NCBI RefSeq assembly: GCF_032062135.1
Contig: NC_092858.1
Coordinates: 129,315,327 to 129,379,326, forward strand
Length of the DNA stretch: 64,000 nucleotides
Reading direction: 5' to 3'
Source of the DNA: Pyxicephalus adspersus
Taxonomy: Eukaryota > Chordata > Amphibia > Anura > Pyxicephalidae
A program made the translations under genes and the position numbers. This document shows, in pieces, positions 11,401 through 24,964 of this stretch. The first letter of the stretch is position 1, and each line of letters starts with the position of its first letter. Under the pieces are notes generated by a model, which saw nothing but the letters and a program-made list of their open reading frames with translations, searched no databases and was not told the DNA's origin.

Positions 11401-14400
11401 ATTGTTGCAATTCAGACTCAGTTAATATTTTTTGTACTTGCTAAATGTTCTTAGCCCGAATAATGAAAAAACAAATATAGCCAACACATATGGAACCTGT
11501 AAACCTGTTATTGTTTTTTTTTCAGAAAAGATTTATTTGGGATTTATATTTTAAGGCTACATCAGTCCAAATTTTGCCAAAGGAAATCTTGTTGTTTTAC
11601 ATTATTAGTACAGAAAACACAGACACCACTGTTCACAGCTTGGGAGTGTATGTACACATTTCCATTGAATAAATAGGAAATCTTTCAGTATTTCAATTTC
11701 TTGGTAATCTGCTGCCGAACGTCTGTTTGTATTTGCCTCAATCTTTAAGTTAAATTACACCATTTGAAATAGTCCTTCTACTCAAAACTGAACAAATGAA
11801 CTTGAATTGTGATATCATGTTGCCATTTACTGATAGTTTACAGGTTGTATAGTCTCCTCTTACCATTTTCTTTATATTTTGTAAATGAAATCATTTGACT
11901 ACATCAGTAAATGTTTTGTGCTTTTGAATACTCTGCACATGTCGTAAATTGAAAGTGCATGTGAATGAACAGAATATTAAGACCCATTAATATTTGATCA
12001 TCTGTCAGTGATGCTCCCATAGGCACACAGGAAAAATGCATTTGAAGTCACAAATACCAATAAACATCAAGTGACCTACTAATTATTAAATGTCTGGGGA
12101 ATTTAAATTAAAAAGAAACCTAACATTTCCTTATTTTCAACTTTTTTTCTAATACATTTCCTTTCTACAAATTTAGCTAGCATTTATATAAAATACTAAT
12201 GTGACACCCAGCCTTATGGGAACCTTATAGGTTCCTTATAGGAACTGGTGTGGCACTAAACACATGCTGGCTCAATCCAAAGTATAGTCTCGGGTTTAAT
12301 AAACTATAGAAACCAGAAAGAGTAATGGTTGGTAAATGTGCAGGATGTCTTGACACTTCATAACTGTTGATTCAGAGGATGTAAAACTCCTAACCTAAAT
12401 CCTGGTTTTTCCAGTCATCTAATTCTCTTTATTGGGGACTTAGCTAGACTTGATCCACGCTGGAGTTATCTAAATTTACACATTAGAAGTCCTCAAATTC
12501 CCAGCTTCAGGTAGTGTGGCTTCAGTCTGAGAGCAGTAGCAGGATTCTTTTCTCTGAAAACTGTTGATGTGGTTTTTTCCTCAAGCAAGCAGTCAATCCA
12601 TTTCTTCAGGCCTCCAATGTCCCCATGAATGACTAGGCTCAAGACAAGCTTGGCCACGCAGACCTCTAGAACTCACATACTGTATACATGGTTGACTGGC
12701 CCCTGACTCTAGAGATCTTCAGATATTTATCTCATGTCTTTGAAAAATGTAATCAAATCTGTTTGAGTCCCCTGTTTTTTGCCTTTATTCAGACTACGGG
12801 TGATGATTTAATAACTTTCTAATTGTACATGAGCCTTTGTGTTATTATGTCTCTAATTTCCCAAGTGTTGCTTGATATTATGTGTACTCCTGTTGGTCCT
12901 ATTATTGTTCTTTCTGGTACTAAATATTAAAATAAGTAATTTATTAAATAATTAAAAATAAAAATGATACATAAATAAAACCACATGTACAGACTGGTAA
13001 GCTGCAATATATTTGGTTTTTGTTCTTGGGTTTAGATATCCCTTAATGCAGCACAGAAAACTTTAAAAATGGAGAAGAATCAATCATTTGATGGTTGATG
13101 TGACCTGGCCCTTCTGTTTTTCTTTTTATCTCCATTTTGTTTCTGAAGTCCTGAAGCTAGTGAAGTGCTCAATACATTTATAAAACTGTTGTGCTTTTAA
13201 AATGCCATCCCTATGTACCACCACATTAACGTGCAATGTAGAGGTAATGTAATAAGTTTCTACGCATTTCATTATTAAAAAGATAGGTTTCTTGTTTATT
13301 AAACAAATTTAGCGTTTTGGCTACAGGCTACAGCATGATTTATTTTACCTACTTCTCCTATCTAAAGCATTCTATACATTGGTAAATAATGTATTACAAT
13401 GCATCCTTGTTACTAAGAAGGAATCTTCTTTCTGCCTTCCAGCAAAATTGTAAAGGATTTTCTTTTTAAAATATGTTTAATGCATGAGTTGAAATGAATT
13501 ACACATATGGATTTAAAATGCAAGTAAAAATTCAGAAAAACCTTGAGCTGCAGTGTACCTGAAAATACAATAACGACAGCATAAATACTTAATATAGTAT
13601 GTAACTATATATATTTTAATTTGTATATATTGTTTAAAAATATAGACATACATACATCCAACTTTCTAAGATTAAAACTAGGGATACCTATTAACACAAA
13701 GTTTATACACAGAGGAGATGCTCCAGCCATGCCCCCAGATATACAGATCATTAGGGCTTCTTTCAGATCTCTGGTAAATTGTAGTGTTTCACTACATGCT
13801 CAACCAATCTCCCAATCATGGAGCATGCTATCTGGCTTTTCATTTAGTGAATGAGATGTAACCTGTGCTGATATCATCCAATCATGTGCCAGGAAATATA
13901 CTTTTCCAGCACATCACAGGTATTCATTTTAAAAGGTTTTTTTTAAAGACAGGTATTTCAATGTTTATGGACCTTGAGCTTGTTATAGCTTAGCTCTGTG
14001 TCTACATTTATAAAGAAAACCAAGTTATTTCTATTTTAAAGCAATTGCAATTCTGTGAAATGAACTAATACTACAATGGGACAACAAATGCAGTGCAATG
14101 ACTGAATGGGTATTGCATTCTATTTAACAGTGCTCTTAATTCAGTATGTGTTGACAAACCACTCAATATATCTCAGTGCATGCTTGATGTACCTTGGCTG
14201 ATATGGCATATGGGAATATCTGTCAACATAAATGGAGAAACAGATGTATTCTTATCATACTTACTGCTGTTACAATGGGAAATTGGACCATCTGCTAAAA
14301 TGTTGCAGAATAGGTATTCCGTGGGTTGTACATCATTGAAGGCAAGAAATAAATTATTCATCCTTGTAGTGTATTACCCTTCATAAAAAAAAGTTTATAA

Positions 14401-15033
14401 AACTCTATTGTACAGACTCCACCTGTTTGTTATAATAATTTTATCAAAAAAAGAAAGAAAAAATCCTGTATGTAGCCACTTGCACTGTTCTATCACCCTT
14501 GAAGGTCTTCTTCCTGTGTTGATTAGAACTGTGCTAGAGGCCACTTTTGTGATCTTGGGCTCCTTATTTAGATATTTGATAGTGGATCACTGTTTAGACC
14601 TTTGCCCCTAAAATACTGTAAGTCTTCCAGTAACACAGTAAATAACTGCCTGATGCAGTCTCATTTTTTTTATAATTACTTCCATGGGCTGTGAATTTTG
14701 GGTTGAAAACCTAGCCAACTGGTCTTTTCATGGTAAAGAAAGTTTCCTGTATGATAAAATACCACCAACGCTGTGGAAGTTTTTCAGTGATTAGTTGCTA
14801 TATTAAAAAAGTGTAGGTTTATTGTAGTTTTCTTATAGCTATAATCAGGCTATATTTCTGTCTTGCATTTTGTAACTTACCAGAGAAGTTGCTTCTGTGC
14901 CTATACCTCATTAAGAAGGCCATCCTTGTATTATAACAGCTCTCATTTGCAATGTAGCAGTGGTAGGTTTCAGGGGGGCTTGAAGATACAAAAGAAGATT
15001 ACACATAGGGTGGAGAATTAAGCTAGGTACACA

Positions 15034-15424
15034 CTTCCAATAATTATCGTTAGAAAACGAACGATTATGACCGATCAACGATTATGCACGAATATATTTG
15101 AACGATCGTATTGTGCACAAATCTGTACATGCTGTAACGTTACGATCGTTCAAATATAATCCAATAGTGTACACACGCTAGATACAATTGTTTGAACGTT
15201 GCAGGGAGGACATGTAAATGAGAAAGTGTATTGCAGAAACATGCACGATCACTGAATGACTGCACACAGGATAGATAGCGAACGATCGTCGGCCAATCAG
15301 ATCCGCCGTGACGGTCGTTCATTTCCAACGACAATCCTCGTTCGTCGGTGTCATTAGTCAGTTGTTGGTCGCCTTTTTTGTGAAAGATTTTCAGCTGATA
15401 ATTTCCAACGATAATTATTGGAAG
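15034..15424. mobile_element. MITE with 18-bp perfect terminal inverted repeats
   Basis: CTTCCAATAATTATCGTT at 15034-15051 and its exact reverse complement at 15407-15424. Inside, ATATTTGAACGATCGTA (15094-15110) is exactly inverted at 15141-15157, and several further AACGATCGT-type motifs occur in both directions. No coding capacity. The superfamily is not decided; no clear target duplication was seen at the perfect termini. Confidence 0.85.
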
Positions 15425-18400
15425 TTATCCCACCAGTTTCATATGACTGAAAGTGATGTGATGTGTCCCTAACACATTATTGTACAAGAGCTTGAAGGTG
15501 TTGGTTCTTCCCATGCTAAGTTCCCACTGAAAATGATAATATTACATTTATTCATAATTTTTTTTTCTTACAAATTACAAAAAGAAATTAAAGTCCATTT
15601 TTCAGTTGGGCTCATTTCCGTCAATATAGAGCAGCCTTTGATATTGAGGAACCCTTTAATAAAATATTCAGGATTCTGGTAAACCCAGAAATAAGTTTTC
15701 TGCATTCCTGGCTGTCCTTCTCTAGTGGATTCTGCCCTTTCCGGGGTGTAATTGTATTTTCTTTTAAGGGTTCCACCCTAACCAGCCTCCTGCAGGCATC
15801 TGCCCAGCCTGTGCCAGTGATAATGGAGGGGACCTCTGTCAGACCAGCAACTTTGTTCCCTCCAGACACATTAGGTTATTAAGCCCACTCTTCTACCTGT
15901 AGTGTGGAACCCCTTTTAAGAAAGTCTCCATTAGAGCATGTTGGGATAAAGTCCTGCATACTGCATTTTGTGTGTTCATGTGAACATTCCAATCAATTAT
16001 TCAAAAGGGATCCTTAAAAAATACATATCTGAAAACACATCCTAATATCTTCTTATGGTATATGGTAATGAATTGCGATCTGATGTGGAAAAGCCTTTAT
16101 ATAATAACCTCTTCCATAGTTCAGGCCATTACATCATTAAATCATAGTTTACCACTAATCTCAGCTGTGCTAACATCATTAAGAACACCTGTTCAATATT
16201 TGACATGTAAATGAACGTTAGATTTAATTTTCACTGTGACTATCCAGGTCACCAGCAGTAACAGCTGCACAGAAGTAAATAGAGATAGGCATTTCACACC
16301 AGGCTACATCATAAATTGTAGGAATAATTACATTTTTCTGCAACACAGTGTGAAACAAATATCTGCAGGTGTAATAGTTGGAACTCTAAGCTGTAGCTAA
16401 AACAAGAGAAAAAGAAGCTTATAAAACCAATTAGTTAACACTAACCAAAAAAAGGAGACACTCTGTTTCATCCTAGATGTTTCATCGTAGATGAGATGGG
16501 TGTGTATGTTAACACTAGTATAACTTATGCTCACCGTGGAAATTGCATACAAAGGTTTATATAGGCTGGGAATTTTATTAACACAAAAACCATAAGCAGT
16601 AAAAGTAATAAAAACATGCTGGCATCACAAAGTCTAAGCACTGGGTGAACTTGGTGATAACACATAATGTTGAGGCTAAGGACGAAATACCATCATTACA
16701 CAATCCCAGGACCAAATATATGCACAGCCATGACATACAAATTGCACATGCATGGAACTGAATAAATATTAGGAATAGGAGTTTTAATCAGGTAAGAAAT
16801 CAGTGTTTATAAACTAATGGCTGAAAACAAGAACTTTAGGTTAGGTTGAAAAAACTAATTTACCAAGCAAAGTATGTGAAAATACATAATAATTTGATAG
16901 AAAAACGATTTAGATGAGAAAAAAAAACAGGACAACAACTTTATTTATTATTTTTGGAAAAGAAGTGTTAAAATATTCCTACATTTATCAGACTCATCTT
17001 ATGTTTAGGATAAACAAATAACTGATAAACTGATAAAAAACACATACAATCCCATGTAAAATGACTTCTATCTATGGATTTTAGCAGATCAATTGGAGGC
17101 TGGAGTAGTGCAACCGCTGGTTATAGTTGGTTTGGCATAAAGATTGATATCTAGTGATTTATTACATATAGCAGATTGTCAGGAAAGACAATCAGTGCAG
17201 TGCTGTATAGGACAAACCATACATCAAATTAGGGAATATTGAATTAAACAAGCTGTGAAATTGTGGGAAAATGTATATATCTATTATCAAATCCTCAAAT
17301 TATAAATTATATGAACATTAATGTGCTGCATTTAAAATTATATAACTAGAGAGTAGAGCTTTATGTTCATCTTTTCTGTATTTATGCACATCCAGGATAT
17401 AAAGTGCAGTTCTATTACCTTGTTTTCTTTTATCTCCTCCAACAAACATTGTACTCCTCACAGTTGTGGAGTTTGTCAGTGCTTTTCATTTTTATGAGCC
17501 AATAAACTTACCTTGCTATTAGATACTTGGACAAATATAAACTGAAAGTTTGTAGTTCTTTATATGACATGGAAACCCATTTGCATGCATTTGGTGCTTT
17601 AGCTCCTTTATACCTCTGTGCTACCATAAGAAATCTTGTGATGTAGAAGCATCAAGCCCTAAAGTCACTTATTTTTCAAAATGAAAAGAAACACTTCAGC
17701 TGAGTTGATAATTTCATACAAAAGTTCCCAGTAGAGTTTCATTGTTGTCTCTACCTAAAGGGAAACTTTACATACTGTGGGGGACATATGTTGACATCTT
17801 GGAACAGAGATGTCACCACCATAAAATGCACGCAGTGAAAAGAGTTCCTATGAATGCTCACAGTAGAAAAGATATGGAGAATTGGTATAAAGTAGTGCAG
17901 TGCACTTCAAGAAATACCAGGTGTCACAAACATTTCAGTATGCAAGAAAAGTGATGCCATGCAGTGACCATGTAGACATAATAAAATAAACAGATTTTAA
18001 ATCATACAGCATACAAAATGAGAAGGGCTAAAGAGCAGCATCCAAACACACAGATCTGATACTGAGAATTACACCAAAGAAATGAAGCAGTACTGTATCA
18101 TGTTTACATATAAATAACAAAAACAGAGAAATATATTCAGTATGTAATATTATATAGGATGTATGACATGTATACATGATATTGTAGAACCTTCAGAAAC
18201 CAAAAACAGCAAGAGATACACTGACATTTTACCCACATAAACATATCAGGAATGTAACTGTGCAGGTAAATGTGGCAGATCAGGTGTTTTGTGAATGAGA
18301 AGGCCTTGAGAATGGGGCCAGACTTATGGAAAATTCATGTGTGCCCTGGCCAATTTTCAGTGATAGTAGATGATTTTGTTTTAGACATACAGCTTCATGT

Positions 18401-18804
18401 TTTATAACATGAATATATGAACTACATTTTTGAATTAGGTAATTCTCATGCAGAAAATTCTACAAATTATGAATCCCAATTGCCTAAAGTTTTGAATTAG
18501 GTAATTCTCTACAGATCAGGAAAATATATGTTTAATCTCTGGACTATAAAAAATGTTTGAGTTGCTAATAGCAATATCTACCGTTTTCATTTGCCTAAAT
18601 ATTTTAAGCAATCTCTTTGATCTATGAAGAAATCAAGTATCCAGGCAACTGTTCAAGAATTATAGGATTCTCCACTAAATGGACAAGCCTAAATGAATGA
18701 ATCAATGCTATTATTAGCAATTTGTCTTTCACAAAAAAATAAATAAATAACTGTGTCAGACCTGACCATCTTAAACTGAACTAGTGATAAAAAAACACAT
18801 AACT

Positions 18805-19007
18805 TTTTGAATATATAAGCACAGCTTGCTCCAGAAGTTTATGAATGTCTAGGTTCCATTTTTTTTTGTCTAATAATTTGTTGAGACAAACATCTGTCCT
18901 AATTGCATTTATTAAAATAATGTACCTGTTCTGACTTACATACAAATTCAACTTAAGAACAAACCTACAGTCCCTATGTCGTATGTAACCCAGGGACCAC
19001 CTGTAGT
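18805..19007 (-). mobile_element. CAGGTGGTCCC-terminated element, truncated copy
   Basis: Reverse orientation relative to 63397-63898. From 19007 downwards it reads ACAGGTGGTCCCTGGGTTAC, then CATAGGGACTGTAGGTTTGT and TGCAATTAGGACAGATGTTT, matching the first 200 bp of the other copy closely. The far end is missing. Confidence 0.8.
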
Positions 19008-20713
19008 TATTTTACACATATGTACATTTTCCATGGACTTCCCAAAAACCATTCCACCATTGTACATTTGCAGTCTAGACAAGTGTAAAACATCTCGTAA
19101 AATTAAATCTTAAATTAAATCAGTGCTCAAAAAACTTGACTGAGCACTCTTTAAGGGCAGATCTTAAACTGGCATATGTCAAGACAAAGAGGATGATTGC
19201 AGCATTGCGCTAATCATCATCATTATTTTAGAGCTGAACATTATATAAAAGAGCAAGTGGCCTAATGGAGATCAGGTTATACAGAGTATGAAACCAGGAA
19301 ACAATTAGAAAATTAAGTTTAGGATTTCTCACAAGGCTTTTCTCAGGTTTGCTCTGCAAGTCTGCTTGTGGAGAATACTTGTTAAAGTATATATATAAAG
19401 CAAAAACTTAATTTTACCTAGGATGGAGTAAGAAAGCTTGGCACAGAAATAGGAAGTGATGACAAATCCAGCATTTGGTATTAGAACAAAAATAGAAGAT
19501 ATTTTTTTTATTGGGTTTGCTTGTTAGGACAGTTGAAGCTAAAATTTAAAATATATAAAACATTTTTGGACTTCCGTAGGAAAGTACCATCCTTTTCCCC
19601 AACCAACCTGGTCATAAAATGATCACCGGATGTTTTAAAAGTTCACTTTTCAAAGAACACATGCATGTAAACAAATTTGATTTTGTATGCACCTTATTGG
19701 ATTGCTGAAATTAGCATGACTTTAATTCATTCACCAAGCCAAGTGAGAATTCCCTGGTAGAGTGATATGTCACTTTGCTAAGTTAGCAGCTGAAACTTTT
19801 TAGTAAATCCCTCCATTGACTCTACCTATAGTTTACCCCTATAGTTTTTAAACTTTTATAATGTCAATTATAAACCTCCCCTTTCAGCTTGCTTCAAGTG
19901 TTACAGATCTGATCAATCTTCAGATTTATGGTGTGAAAACAAACCAAACGTGCAGTTTTGTGTACGAAATATATTAAAAAATAATTTAGATAATTTTGTA
20001 TATTTCTTAAGAAAATCCACCCATTATGTAAAGACTAGATTACATTCTTTGTGAGAAAGGCAGTTAGCATTAGGCATGCTACATTTAGCCCAATGCCACA
20101 CTCATCCCCCAAATCTCTCACAGTTGTTTAGGGTGACCGACCTGACAATGAAATGCCCCCTACCCCCCAATTAAACAAGCCTTGAGGAAGTATTAGATTG
20201 TATAATTTGCACTCTGAAAATTGATGTAAATTTTGAGCCTTCCTATGTAGTTTTAATTTAGATGCATGCAATTATTCTCTATTTTTAAAAAGTCTTTGGT
20301 AAAGCAGTTATCTTTAAAGCAGACGTAAACTTTGCTGATCAGCATACTTGCACAATATGACTAATTTACCTGCCAAAATGCCCCCTCGATCCCACCAATA
20401 GCTGCATTGTGCATTGTGCATTTTTGAGCATTCATTTTCAAGACAAGAATGTGTTATTAAGCTGTCAAAATGCTAAAATATGAGTGATTCAGATTCAATT
20501 GAAATACATTTTAGCACATCAGTAAGACCTACAAAATAATTTCATCCCATAGTGAATCTGACTTATTATAGATACTTTGTTCAATATTATTGCTAGAATG
20601 TTCCTTACAAAGGACCACTGATGAAAATTCAGCATTTAGTACTACCATGGTGAGGCCGTCTAGAATGTTTGGTGGCTGGCAACAGGTCCCAGATCTGTTG
20701 ACCTTTCCAACAA

Positions 20714-21695
20714 TACCACAAATACTAGAGTATAAGTCGATCCAAGTATAAGACGAGGTACCTATTTTTACCTTGGAAAACAAAATTTGATTAACGCGAG
20801 TATAAGCCGAGGGTGGGAAATGCTGCAGCTACTGGCAAGTTTCAATATTCAAAATAAATACCAATAAAATAGCAAATTACAGCCATTACAGCCATAATAC
20901 TGTAAACAAATACCATAATAAGAATTTAGTGGTTAGGTAGGTAAACTACTTACCGTACCTAACCACTAAATTCTCTTTAACCTCCCTGGTTGTATGATTC
21001 TGTCTGGAAAAAAAAAGTGGTACAAAGTGGTACTGCATCAGCCACTGTAGCCCCCCTAGCGTTCTAATTCTGTTCGTATTTCCACTAAAAAAGTGTTACT
21101 TTTTTTGTATGGAAATTTATTGTACATTGTAGGCCTATAATTCTTAGGCATAACTCACCAAAATATGTCCAATATTTAATAAATTTAACAATAAACTTTT
21201 ATTAAAAAAAACACAAAAATCTGAAAAAAAAAATAGTTAAACATGTAATATAACTGTACAGTACCATGTATAATATATAAATATATATTTATATAATTAT
21301 ATATATATTATAAATATTAGATAATAATTATATATATGTTATACAAGGATTTCTTTGTATTGGACTCAATACAGCTATTTTGTATTGAATCCAATACAAA
21401 ATTATTTAAATTTCCCGCCACTCCTCCCGCCTGCACCAACGTCACCGGGAAACCCCGGAGATCTTCTCTGCATTCGGCCGCTGAAGACAGAAGGAAGAAG
21501 ATGTGTCTGGAGGAGCTGCGGGAACCAGCAGTCCACCAAGGGATGACAACAGAACAAGGTAAGTGGGTTTTTCTTGTGTGATTGTGTACTTGCATGTTTT
21601 ATGTACTTTTTTGTGCATGTTTTGTGTACTTTTAAGTGCTTTTTTGCACATTTTAGGTCCTGAAAAAGTCGGCTTATACTCCGGTATATTTGGTA
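20714..21695. mobile_element. 982-bp element with TACC..GGTA termini (Tc1/mariner-like)
   Basis: Left terminus TACCACAAATACTAGAGTAT and right terminus (reversed) TACCAAATATACCGGAGTAT, both followed by AAGYCGA: an inverted repeat of about 27 bp with a few mismatches. If the terminal TA is the target site, this fits Tc1/mariner. A second GAGTATAAGCCGAGG motif lies at 20799-20813. The region 20985-21170 looks like another dispersed repeat nested inside, and 21411-21560 is GC-rich. No recognisable transposase. Confidence 0.6.
21378..21401. repeat. Perfect 10-bp hairpin within the TACC element
   Basis: TTTTGTATTG, a four-base loop AATC, then CAATACAAAA. A related TTGTATTGGA lies just upstream (21355-21364), so the motif recurs in both directions. 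Confidence 0.85.
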
Positions 21696-22434
21696 TGTTG
21701 TTTTAAAGATAATTTTTTTTTTTATTTCTTGATCAGCTCGGTGCTCAAATTTAGCATTTGATCTTGTTTTCCATGTTGCTTAATAAGACTGACATTAAAG
21801 AAATGTCATCTATGTAAGCCTCCTGTTTTTGTATTGGGCCCCATTCTATTTTATTTTTTGCATGTGGAGCACATTTTCCATTTTGGTATACAAATTTACT
21901 TTACCATGTAAGGCAGATTTGATTCGATTTCTGACAGCAACTTTTGTGAACCTTATACATTTACTACTAGGAAGTATTGACCTTCTAGGGCATTCTCCTC
22001 TGCTTTATGGAACCTTAGATTTTGGGATAAGATATGGGATAAAACATTTATTCAAAATCAATTCTAAATTATTCAAGATCAAATATAAATATAAACTATA
22101 AAAATCTATAAAGCACCAAAAAGAACCATTTATATGTCAACTCATTCATTATGTGGGGAAGTTTCCTCTAGTAGCCGATTTTTGTTAGTTTTAACTTTCA
22201 TGCATTGTATCCAGGGCTAATTTGTATTGCCGCGAGTCACTTGAGAAGGAATTAGAATTGGGTACATGGAATATTGACAGTTTTGTCAGCTGGCCAAACC
22301 CTGATGGGCTTGTTAACAGTGGGTTTAATCTGTCCTTAGGAAAAAAAGGTAGCCAGTGCTCTGCAAGGTCCCTTTTTTTTACCTCTCTCCTAGGTTGTCT
22401 TGCCAGTAGATAGGAGCTCTTTCAGAAGGCTTTG

Positions 22435-23166
22435 TGTCACACTTACCTGTTCCTTGCTATAGCAGTGGCATCTCTCCCTTGCACATACGGGCAGTTCTGA
22501 CTCTGGGCATGCTTCTGATCCCAAGTTTTATCAGTTCGCTCAATCTACTGGCCAATCAGGAAACAGCCTCTTTATCACCCCTGGCTATTTAGCTGGCTCA
22601 CATACTCCACTCAGTGTTCGAGCAATGTGTCTCCATTGTGCCGAGCCCCTAATTCTGTTAAGATAGTTTCTGTTAACCTGGTGCTTAATTCAGTGTTTCC
22701 TTTGTCCAGCTCCTGCATTAACCCTTTGTTGTCCAGTTTGTTGGTTCCTAGCCAACTTCCCTGTGCTGTTCCAATGTTTCTCTGTCACCCCTGCCTCCTG
22801 ATGCTTCCAGTGTCTCCTGTGTTCCCTGTGCCGGCAGTGGCTCCTGTGTCACTAGTGTCTGTGTCTTGAATCCCTGGCAATTGACCCCTGGCATATGACC
22901 TGACCTTGCTTGCTTGCTGCCTGCCTCGACCCTGTCCTTCTTCGACTATCCTTCTGCTTTATGATTTGGTACCATGTTTTGCCCACTTTGGTGTGCCCAA
23001 GGACCGCAACCTGTCAGTAACCAGTGGCGCAACATCCTCACCACCAGAGGCTCTGGAGAAGACCTGGTTACTGCTTAGACTCTGCCCCTTGGTCCTTCTA
23101 AGGGCTCACACCACCTCCGTGCAAGCCATAGCACCCCCTAGTGGTCCCGTCTCCCCCTGCATGACA
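22435..23166 (+). mobile_element. Solo LTR, 732 bp, with perfect 5-bp target duplication
   Basis: Starts TGTCACACTTACC and ends CTGCATGACA. Flanked by CTTTG on both sides (22430-22434 and 23167-23171), so insertion limits are exact. It shares ACTCAGTGTTCGAGCAATGT, GTCCAGCTCC, GTGTGCCCA and the AGGCTCTGGAGAA stretch with the LTR at 42444-43056. Nothing resembling gag or pol is nearby: the internal region was lost by LTR-LTR recombination. Belongs to an LTR retrotransposon family (5-bp duplication); which superfamily is unknown. Confidence 0.88.
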
Positions 23167-23171
23167 CTTTG

Positions 23172-24502
23172 TGACTGGTTGTAAGGCCTTAAAGCTAGAG
23201 TCTGTTCCTAATGGGTATTGATATGTGCCTGAAGACCATGTAAACTGAAAATAGGTTTGAAATCATCAATGGGTTGATTGCTGGTTGTCAGCTGGATAAC
23301 ATCTAGAGGCAGAAAAATGCAATTTGGGAGAAATCTCTGAATTGAAGCTAATTATTGCAGCAGAACATGGTTTTGTTATTTTATCTTTTGTCCATTTATT
23401 TATATCTTGATATTTTTTTTAAATTCTGCTTTATAAACATATAAACAATTGCTGTTAAAGTCCAACCTAATAAAGGTTTAAGTTTAAATATTACCCAGTT
23501 GCTGCTACAGAATTGAGATGTAATGTCAATAAGCCATTTATAAAATAACATGGGATATGCTGATTTGGTTGATACAAGAACTATTAGGAAGGAAAGTAAC
23601 TTTCCTAGACTGCTACAGCATAAAATGACAATATAATTAAACGGCATAGTATAGTCATATCCAGTCGTTTTTTATTGTTTTTTTTTTTAGTTTACCTGAC
23701 TTTTTAATTTAAAAAGTTAGATCTATGCAGTGAATTGTAATACCAACAGCATAGGACAAAATTGCTTTTTATGTTGTTAGCAGCAAATACTATTGGAAAT
23801 GCACACTAAATGTTATCAGCAACCAAATAAACACAAAGCCTACTGTTACAGTTAAGTTCTTTCCAAAATTTTAAAAGATTAGACACAAATGTATTTCTTT
23901 TCGACCATCATTCTAATACTCTATTCAACAAACATCAGGTGTAATCACAATAAACTGGTAATGGTTATCTCTTAATACTCACAGCCAAAAAAAACCAAGG
24001 CATGACTGAAAATTTGCAATCTGCAAAATATATTTTAGCTTTTGTATGTCATTTGTAATATAAAGGCATTGTGTTTTTTAGGTATAATTAGTCTTATTAG
24101 TAATCACATATATTTTGAAATCAAGGACCTTTACTTGTCACCTTGTATGTAGTAATATTAATCTTTCTGTTTTCTTTCATCTGTTCCCCTATTTTCGATG
24201 AGTGTTTTTTCTCAGTATGGGAAATTAGGCCTGCCTACCTGTAACTGATGAATTAGAGTCATTCTTTTAGCAGACTTTCAGAGTCATTATAAAGTTTTTC
24301 CTCTCTGCTAGAGAAAGGTGGATGGAGAGCACACATTTTCTTTGCTCATGAAAAAGTAACAGCACACTGACAAAATAGGGGGGATTTTAGGTGTGCAAAT
24401 ATGCATGATAATTATCTCATCAAAAGAAAAGAACATTCTAATTTAATATTTGATTTGCGCCTGATGACTGGATAGTTGAAGGGAATATTCACATGATCCA
24501 TT
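23172..24502. other. Intergenic, nothing recognised
   Basis: AT-rich DNA between the solo LTR and the foldback MITE, with no exon, RNA gene or repeat boundary that I can support. The next stretch, 24722-25439, holds one hAT-like element and the end of the otc transcript. Confidence 0.5.
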
Positions 24503-24721
24503 GGCCCTGATTTACTAAAGCTCTCCAAGGCTGGAGAGAAAACACTTTCTTCAGTGAAGCTGGGTAATCTAAAAAACCTGGAATGGATTTCTTAAAATCA
24601 TTTGCTTTTTGCAAATGTTTTGAATCCTGGACCAGATCCATTCCAGGTTTGCTGGATCACCCAGCTTCACTGATCAAAGTGTATTCTCCCCAGCCTTAGA
24701 GAACTTTAATAAATCAGGGCC
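24503..24721. mobile_element. Complete foldback MITE (GGCCCTGATTTA family)
   Basis: Almost fully palindromic, 219 bp: GGCCCTGATTTACTAAAGCT at the left, mirrored by AACTTTAATAAATCAGGGCC at the right. The inner arm GAAGCTGGGTAATC and CCTGGAATGGAT is mirrored by ATCCATTCCAGG and GATCACCCAGCTTC. The short centre is around 24600-24625. ATT flanks both ends (24500-24502, 24722-24724). Partial or diverged copies: 3730-3855, 34258-34337, 35052-35272, 61808-61951. No coding capacity. Confidence 0.88.
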
Positions 24722-24964
24722 ATTGTGTAAATATTCTCATCTTCTTTAGTAAATCAGCTTCAGACTGTCATCATAACATTATTATTATTACATGCTTTGA
24801 CTCACTGTGCTGCTTCCCTCACCTTGTAAGAGACTGTAAAGGGTGATACTAAGTCAAGGTATTTATACTGCTTGCCTTTAAAAATATATTTAAGGATTTA
24901 TTAATAGTTACAAAGTTGCATTATTGTGTATCCTTTGTGTCTACCTGGAGATCAGCTATTTCAA

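Larger units (their letters stand above)
9400..22429. other. Intergenic, downstream of otc: repeats only
   Basis: Holds the LINE fragment, 11140-11400, the MITE at 15034-15424, 18805-19007 and 20714-21695. The stretch 12200-12680 (TGTGACACCC start; GGTTCCTTATAGGAAC near-palindrome at about 12231-12246) may be a further LTR-like repeat, but no end was confirmed. No exon of TSPAN7, which follows OTC in mammals, was recognised. Confidence 0.55.

Noticed and set aside
12200..12680. Possible LTR starting TGTGACACCC and ending near ACTCACA
   Set aside because: The flanks (ACTAA and TACTG) do not match as a target duplication and no second copy is visible, so the borders are not supported.
22627..23184. 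Two plus-strand frames with Ser/Pro/Val-rich translations
   Set aside because: Inside the solo LTR at 22435-23166, and not conserved as a frame in the related LTR at 42444-43056.
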